Below are positions 60,850-64,000 of a stretch of 64,000 nucleotides of DNA, in pieces; the first letter of the stretch is position 1; each line of letters starts with the position of its first letter. This DNA comes from Polynucleobacter sp. JS-Polo-80-F4. Its GTDB lineage: Bacteria; Pseudomonadota; Gammaproteobacteria; Burkholderiales; Burkholderiaceae. Below the pieces are notes generated by a model that made no database searches, was not told where the DNA came from, and worked only from the letters and a program-made list of their open reading frames with translations. The stretch lies in assembly GCF_018881965.1 (NCBI RefSeq), contig NZ_JACVPI010000001.1:626018-690017 (forward strand), written 5' to 3'. The position numbers and the translations under genes were made by a program.

Positions 60850-61740
60850 ATGTTCGGCTTACGTAAAACCCTCGGATCTCTTTTCAAATCAAGCAAGGTT
60901 GATGAATCTTGGTTTGAAACTTTAGAAGAATCACTCATTCAAAGTGATGTGGGTCTACCTACGACCGAACAACTCATCAACAAACTACGTAAAGCAGCTA
61001 AATCCGAAAGGGCCTCTAGTCCAGAGGAGTTGCAAGCACTTCTTATTCAAGAAGTCAGCGCACTATTAACTGCTATTGAACCTTCACCAAATCCCTTGTT
61101 TACAAGTGATAAGCCTAACACTCCAGAGGTGTGGCTGGTTGTAGGGGTAAATGGTGCCGGCAAGACAACGACCATAGGTAAGCTCTGCCGACTCTTTCAG
61201 TCTCAAGGTAAATCAGTGCTCCTAGCTGCTGGAGATACCTTTAGGGCCGCTGCACGTAACCAACTCCAGGAATGGGGTGGACGTAATCAGGTTGACGTGA
61301 TCACACAAGAAGGTGGCGATGCCGCAGCAGTTGCTCACGATGCCATTCATGCTGCTATCTCACGCAAGAACGATATTCTCATCATCGACACCGCAGGTCG
61401 CCTTGCCACTCAAGATAACCTCATGGAAGAGCTCAAGAAAGTGAAGCGTGTTATTGGTAAGGCCCTTCCTGGGGCGCCTCACCACACTCTCCTCGTTTTG
61501 GATGGCAATACTGGGCAGAATGGCTTAAGCCAAGTGAAAGCCTTTCATGCCGCTCTCGGCCTGTCTGGAATCATTGTCACCAAGCTGGATGGTACCGCTA
61601 AGGGCGGCGTGATCTGCGCTCTAGCCCATACCCTACAAGATGGGCCAAAACCCGCTGTTTTAGCCCTAGGCAAGGGAGAGGGGATTGATGATTTGGCCCC
61701 CTTCACAGCAGGGCAATATTCATCTGAATTATTCAATTAA
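60850..61740 (+). CDS. ftsY: Signal recognition particle receptor FtsY (short form)
   Basis: SRP receptor GTPase that docks ribosome-nascent chains at the membrane. The 296 residues are nearly the bare NG domain: N domain to about 90, G1 GVNGAGKTTTIGKL near 98-111, DTAGRLATQDNLM, TKLDGTAKGG and the GEGIDDLAPF end. The acidic A domain found in E. coli FtsY is absent, leaving a short N-terminal helix (FGLRKTLGSLF) for membrane contact. It is divergent from the M16 pair with 63 bp between. Confidence 0.96.
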   Translation: MFGLRKTLGSLFKSSKVDESWFETLEESLIQSDVGLPTTEQLINKLRKAAKSERASSPEELQALLIQEVSALLTAIEPSPNPLFTSDKPNTPEVWLVVGVNGAGKTTTIGKLCRLFQSQGKSVLLAAGDTFRAAARNQLQEWGGRNQVDVITQEGGDAAAVAHDAIHAAISRKNDILIIDTAGRLATQDNLMEELKKVKRVIGKALPGAPHHTLLVLDGNTGQNGLSQVKAFHAALGLSGIIVTKLDGTAKGGVICALAHTLQDGPKPAVLALGKGEGIDDLAPFTAGQYSSELFN

Positions 61741-61779
61741 ATCAATAGGTTAAATAGTCTCTAAGCAGCCTAAATACCA

Positions 61780-61806
61780 TTAGCACTCTCTTGACAAGAG
61801 TGCTAA
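61780..61806 (+). promoter_or_regulatory. Perfect CIRCE operator (HrcA site) before rpoH
   Basis: TTAGCACTC, nine bases, GAGTGCTAA: exact match to the consensus CIRCE arms and spacing. TTGACA (61791-61796) lies inside the spacer as a -35, and TTCTAT 17 bp later may be the -10, so a bound repressor would block the promoter. It lies 38 bp before the rpoH ATG. Confidence 0.93.
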
Positions 61807-61844
61807 AATAGATTTCTATTAACACCTCATATTTATAAGAAAAA

Positions 61845-62771
61845 ATGGTTCAAAAGAAATCCGACAAACCGAATTTGCAAACACTGCCAGTCGCGCAGAC
61901 TGCTGCTGCGGTGTCTGCATTTCCAATGCTGCCAACTCTTGGGGTTGGCACTCTCGATTCATACATTGCGTACGTTAATCGCGTACCAATGCTTAGCGCT
62001 GCCGAAGAGTTACATCTTGCGCAGGAATTTCGTCGCACAGAAAATGTCGATGCAGCTAAAACATTAGTTCTATCTCATCTACGTTTAGTGGTTTCTGTTG
62101 CACGCCAATATCTTGGCTATGGCATTCCACACGCTGACTTAATTCAAGAAGGCAATATTGGTCTGATGAAGGCTGTTAAACGCTATGACCCAAACAATGG
62201 CGCGCGTTTAGTGTCTTATGCAATTCATTGGATCAAAGCAGAGATTCATGAGTACATTCTCAAGAATTGGCGTTTAGTCAAAACTGCAACGACCAAAGCA
62301 CAACGTAAGTTGTTCTTTAATTTGCGCAGCAACAAGCCCACCTTAAGCGCGTTAACTCCCAGCGAGGTAGAGGCTTTAGCCAAAGCGCTTGATGTTAAAG
62401 GCTCTGACGTCAAAGAAATGGAAATGCGTCTTGCTGGTGGAGACGTTGCACTCGAAGGCGATGATAGTGACGATGAAGCTGCTTACGCACCGATTCAGTG
62501 GCTTGCAGACAGCTCTCAAGAGCCTACTGCCCGCATTGCTAGCGCTGAAGCAGATGCCTTGCAAGGCCCTAAGTTAGATCAAGCGCTGATGGCTTTAGAT
62601 GAGCGTAGTCGCAATATTGTGCAATCACGTTGGTTAGCAATGGATGCTGAAGGTAATGGCACAAAGACATTGCATGACCTGGCTGATGAATATGGCATCT
62701 CCGCAGAACGCGTTCGCCAAATTGAAACTGCCGCTCTTAAAAAGATGCGCGGCTTGCTACAAGCGGCTTAA
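61845..62771 (+). CDS. rpoH: Heat-shock sigma factor RpoH (sigma-32)
   Basis: Alternative sigma factor for heat-shock genes. In 308 residues region 2 is seen as DLIQEGNIGLMKAVKRYDP and YAIHWIKAEIHEYIL, the RpoH box as QRKLFFNLR (about 153-161), and region 4 as LADEYGISAERVRQIETAAL. The CIRCE element upstream suggests HrcA repression. A short stem-loop immediately follows the stop. sco and ctaB converge from the other side. Confidence 0.96.
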   Translation: MVQKKSDKPNLQTLPVAQTAAAVSAFPMLPTLGVGTLDSYIAYVNRVPMLSAAEELHLAQEFRRTENVDAAKTLVLSHLRLVVSVARQYLGYGIPHADLIQEGNIGLMKAVKRYDPNNGARLVSYAIHWIKAEIHEYILKNWRLVKTATTKAQRKLFFNLRSNKPTLSALTPSEVEALAKALDVKGSDVKEMEMRLAGGDVALEGDDSDDEAAYAPIQWLADSSQEPTARIASAEADALQGPKLDQALMALDERSRNIVQSRWLAMDAEGNGTKTLHDLADEYGISAERVRQIETAALKKMRGLLQAA

Positions 62772-62789
62772 GCAAGCAAGAAGCTTGCT
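62771..62789. terminator. Weak stem-loop between rpoH and sco
   Basis: AGCAAGC and GCTTGCT form a seven-base-pair stem with a five-base loop just at the rpoH stop. No T-tract follows, so termination would be inefficient or need other factors. Confidence 0.3.
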
Positions 62790-62812
62790 GCCTGCACACT
62801 TCTTGAGTTCCC

Positions 62813-63397
62813 TTACTTCAGCAGTTCTTTCAAATCATGCGCCAAGGTCTCTGGGCCTTGAGCATGCTTGATATACAAACGTAAGCGACCCTCAGGATCA
62901 AATGCATAGCTACCTGCCGTATGATCCATGGTGTAAGAGCCCGGCTTAGTTCCTGGCACCTTCTTGTAATAAATCTTAAAGTCCTTAGTTACCTTCTCTA
63001 AGGCGGCTTCATCTGCGGGACGCAAGCCTAAGAAACGAGGATCAAACGCAGGAACGTACTGCTTAAGAATCTCTGCGGTATCGCGCTCTGGATCTACCGT
63101 GACAAAAAGCACCTGCACCTTGTCTGACTGAGGCCCCAAGAGGGTCATCACTTGCTGCATCTCGGTCAATGTCGTTGGACAGATATCGGGGCACTGGGTA
63201 TATCCAAAGAACATCACCACTACTTTGCCCTTAAAGTCAGCCAAGGTTCTCACTTTGCCATCAGGATCGAGCAAACTAAAGTCTTTGCCAAAAGCTGAAC
63301 TACCAGTGATATCAATATTTTTGAACTCTGGTTTTGGACTGCATGCAGTCAATACAAAACAAAGAATTGCTAAAAAGCAAATACGCAGAAAATTCAT
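62813..63397 (-). CDS. SCO1/SenC copper chaperone lipoprotein
   Basis: Membrane-anchored thioredoxin-fold protein that delivers copper to the Cu-A site of cytochrome c oxidase. The 194 residues begin with a lipoprotein signal (LTAC, Cys19). The copper-binding Cys pair is in GYTQCPDICPTTLTEM and the His in YTMDHTAGSYAFD. It lies 14 bp after ctaB, as expected for a cytochrome oxidase assembly cluster that probably continues past the window. Confidence 0.94.
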   Translation of the reverse strand: MNFLRICFLAILCFVLTACSPKPEFKNIDITGSSAFGKDFSLLDPDGKVRTLADFKGKVVVMFFGYTQCPDICPTTLTEMQQVMTLLGPQSDKVQVLFVTVDPERDTAEILKQYVPAFDPRFLGLRPADEAALEKVTKDFKIYYKKVPGTKPGSYTMDHTAGSYAFDPEGRLRLYIKHAQGPETLAHDLKELLK

Positions 63398-63411
63398 ATG
63401 GCCTATAAGAT

Positions 63412-64000
63412 TTAGAGGAAATAATGGTCTATCAAAAGCGCTGCAAAGAGTAGCGAAAGATAGGTAATAGAAAAGCGGAAGGTCTTTTTGGCCAAAGCAT
63501 CGCTGTATGAAATAAATAGCGCAACCACATAGGCCAAGAATATTAAGCCCAGAATAATTGCCGACACTAAATAAATAATGCCGCTCATACCGTAGATATA
63601 GGGCAGCATGGTTGCTGCAATTAATATCAAGCTATAAAGCACCATATTAAGTAGCGTAAAGCGCTCCCCGTGCGTTACCGGTAGCATCGGTAAACCCGAT
63701 TGAGCATAGTCATCACGACGATATAAAGCCAATGCCCAGAAATGCGGCGGGGTCCATACAAAAATAATCAGAACTAAGAGCCAAGCTTCTGCAGAAAGGC
63801 TATTGGTCACTGCGGCCCAGCCCAAGGCTGGAGGCATAGCACCCGATAAGCCGCCAATCACAATGTTTTGTGGTGTTGCGGGCTTGAGTAACCAGGTGTA
63901 GATCACTGCATATCCAACAAAGGTGGCAAGCGTTAGCCACATTGTTAAGGGGTTACAGAAGTTCCACAAAATAATCATTCCAAGTGAACCTAGAACGATT
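63412..64000 (-). CDS. ctaB: Protoheme IX farnesyltransferase CtaB (C-terminal part, cut by window edge)
   Basis: UbiA-type membrane prenyltransferase making heme O for cytochrome oxidase. The frame is open to the right edge, so the N-terminus, including the first Asp-rich prenyl-binding motif, is outside. What remains (about 196 residues) has six or more hydrophobic helices, [20 protein letters not shown] and [19 protein letters not shown], both diagnostic. sco follows on the same strand. Confidence 0.95.
   Translation of the reverse strand, partial: IVLGSLGMIILWNFCNPLTMWLTLATFVGYAVIYTWLLKPATPQNIVIGGLSGAMPPALGWAAVTNSLSAEAWLLVLIIFVWTPPHFWALALYRRDDYAQSGLPMLPVTHGERFTLLNMVLYSLILIAATMLPYIYGMSGIIYLVSAIILGLIFLAYVVALFISYSDALAKKTFRFSITYLSLLFAALLIDHYFL

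Overview
The window is a gene-dense stretch of bacterial chromosome with moderate GC, short intergenic gaps and no mobile elements, CRISPR arrays or prophage. Gene order (ruvCAB after purH, rplM-rpsI-argC-erpA, ubiE-ubiJ-ubiB-aspS-nudB, kdsD-kdsC-lptC-lptA-lptB-hpf-ptsN-hprK-rapZ, mutM-TPR/lolB-ispE-tRNA-Gln-prs-rplY-pth) and the protein sequences point to Burkholderiales. The compact spacing and modest GC suggest Polynucleobacter or a close relative. This assignment is an inference from recognition, not a database match.

Layout. 1-6050: lptD (cut by the window edge) on the minus strand, divergent from amgK-murU-pepP-ubiH. 6180-11394: dusB-fis-purH-ruvC-ruvA-ruvB. 11391-16327: tyrS (minus), anmK (plus), then the minus-strand run rplM-rpsI-argC-erpA. 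16328-17527: the longest protein-free stretches, holding a candidate small RNA with exposed anti-Shine-Dalgarno motifs, an FNR-like box, an osmC-family gene and the RNase P RNA. 17528-33020: an almost unbroken minus-strand block (a large flavin/Fe-S oxidase, DUF971, ubiE, Tim44-like, ubiJ, ubiB, DUF502, aspS, nudB, an Atm1-type ABC exporter, glycerate kinase, pyrC). 33155-41221: ilvA, a 5'-nucleotidase and queF, then ssb and an MFS transporter on the minus strand, then uvrA. 41256-49711: a CPA2 antiporter divergent from the Kdo/Lpt operon, followed by hpf-ptsN-hprK-rapZ. 49656-56620: mutM-mutY (minus), a TPR-LolB fusion, ispE, tRNA-Gln, prs, rplY, pth. 56639-64000: ferredoxin, coaD, rsmD and two M16 proteases on the minus strand, ftsY and rpoH (with a perfect CIRCE element) on the plus strand, then sco and a truncated ctaB on the minus strand.

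How the genes work together. Envelope biogenesis is the strongest theme: LptD, LptA, LptB and LptC, the Kdo enzymes KdsD and KdsC, a LolB-like lipoprotein acceptor fused to TPRs, and the peptidoglycan-recycling set AnmK, AmgK and MurU. A second theme is respiratory quinone and electron flow: UbiH, UbiE, UbiJ, UbiB, Sco, CtaB and the flavin/Fe-S oxidase. A third is genome maintenance: RuvABC, UvrA, MutY, MutM and Ssb.

Most of the window is ordinary housekeeping. The observations most worth following are the candidate FNR-linked small RNA upstream of rplM, rsmD having no canonical start codon beside a slippery A7 heptamer, the CIRCE element on rpoH, and the non-lipidated TPR-LolB fusion.
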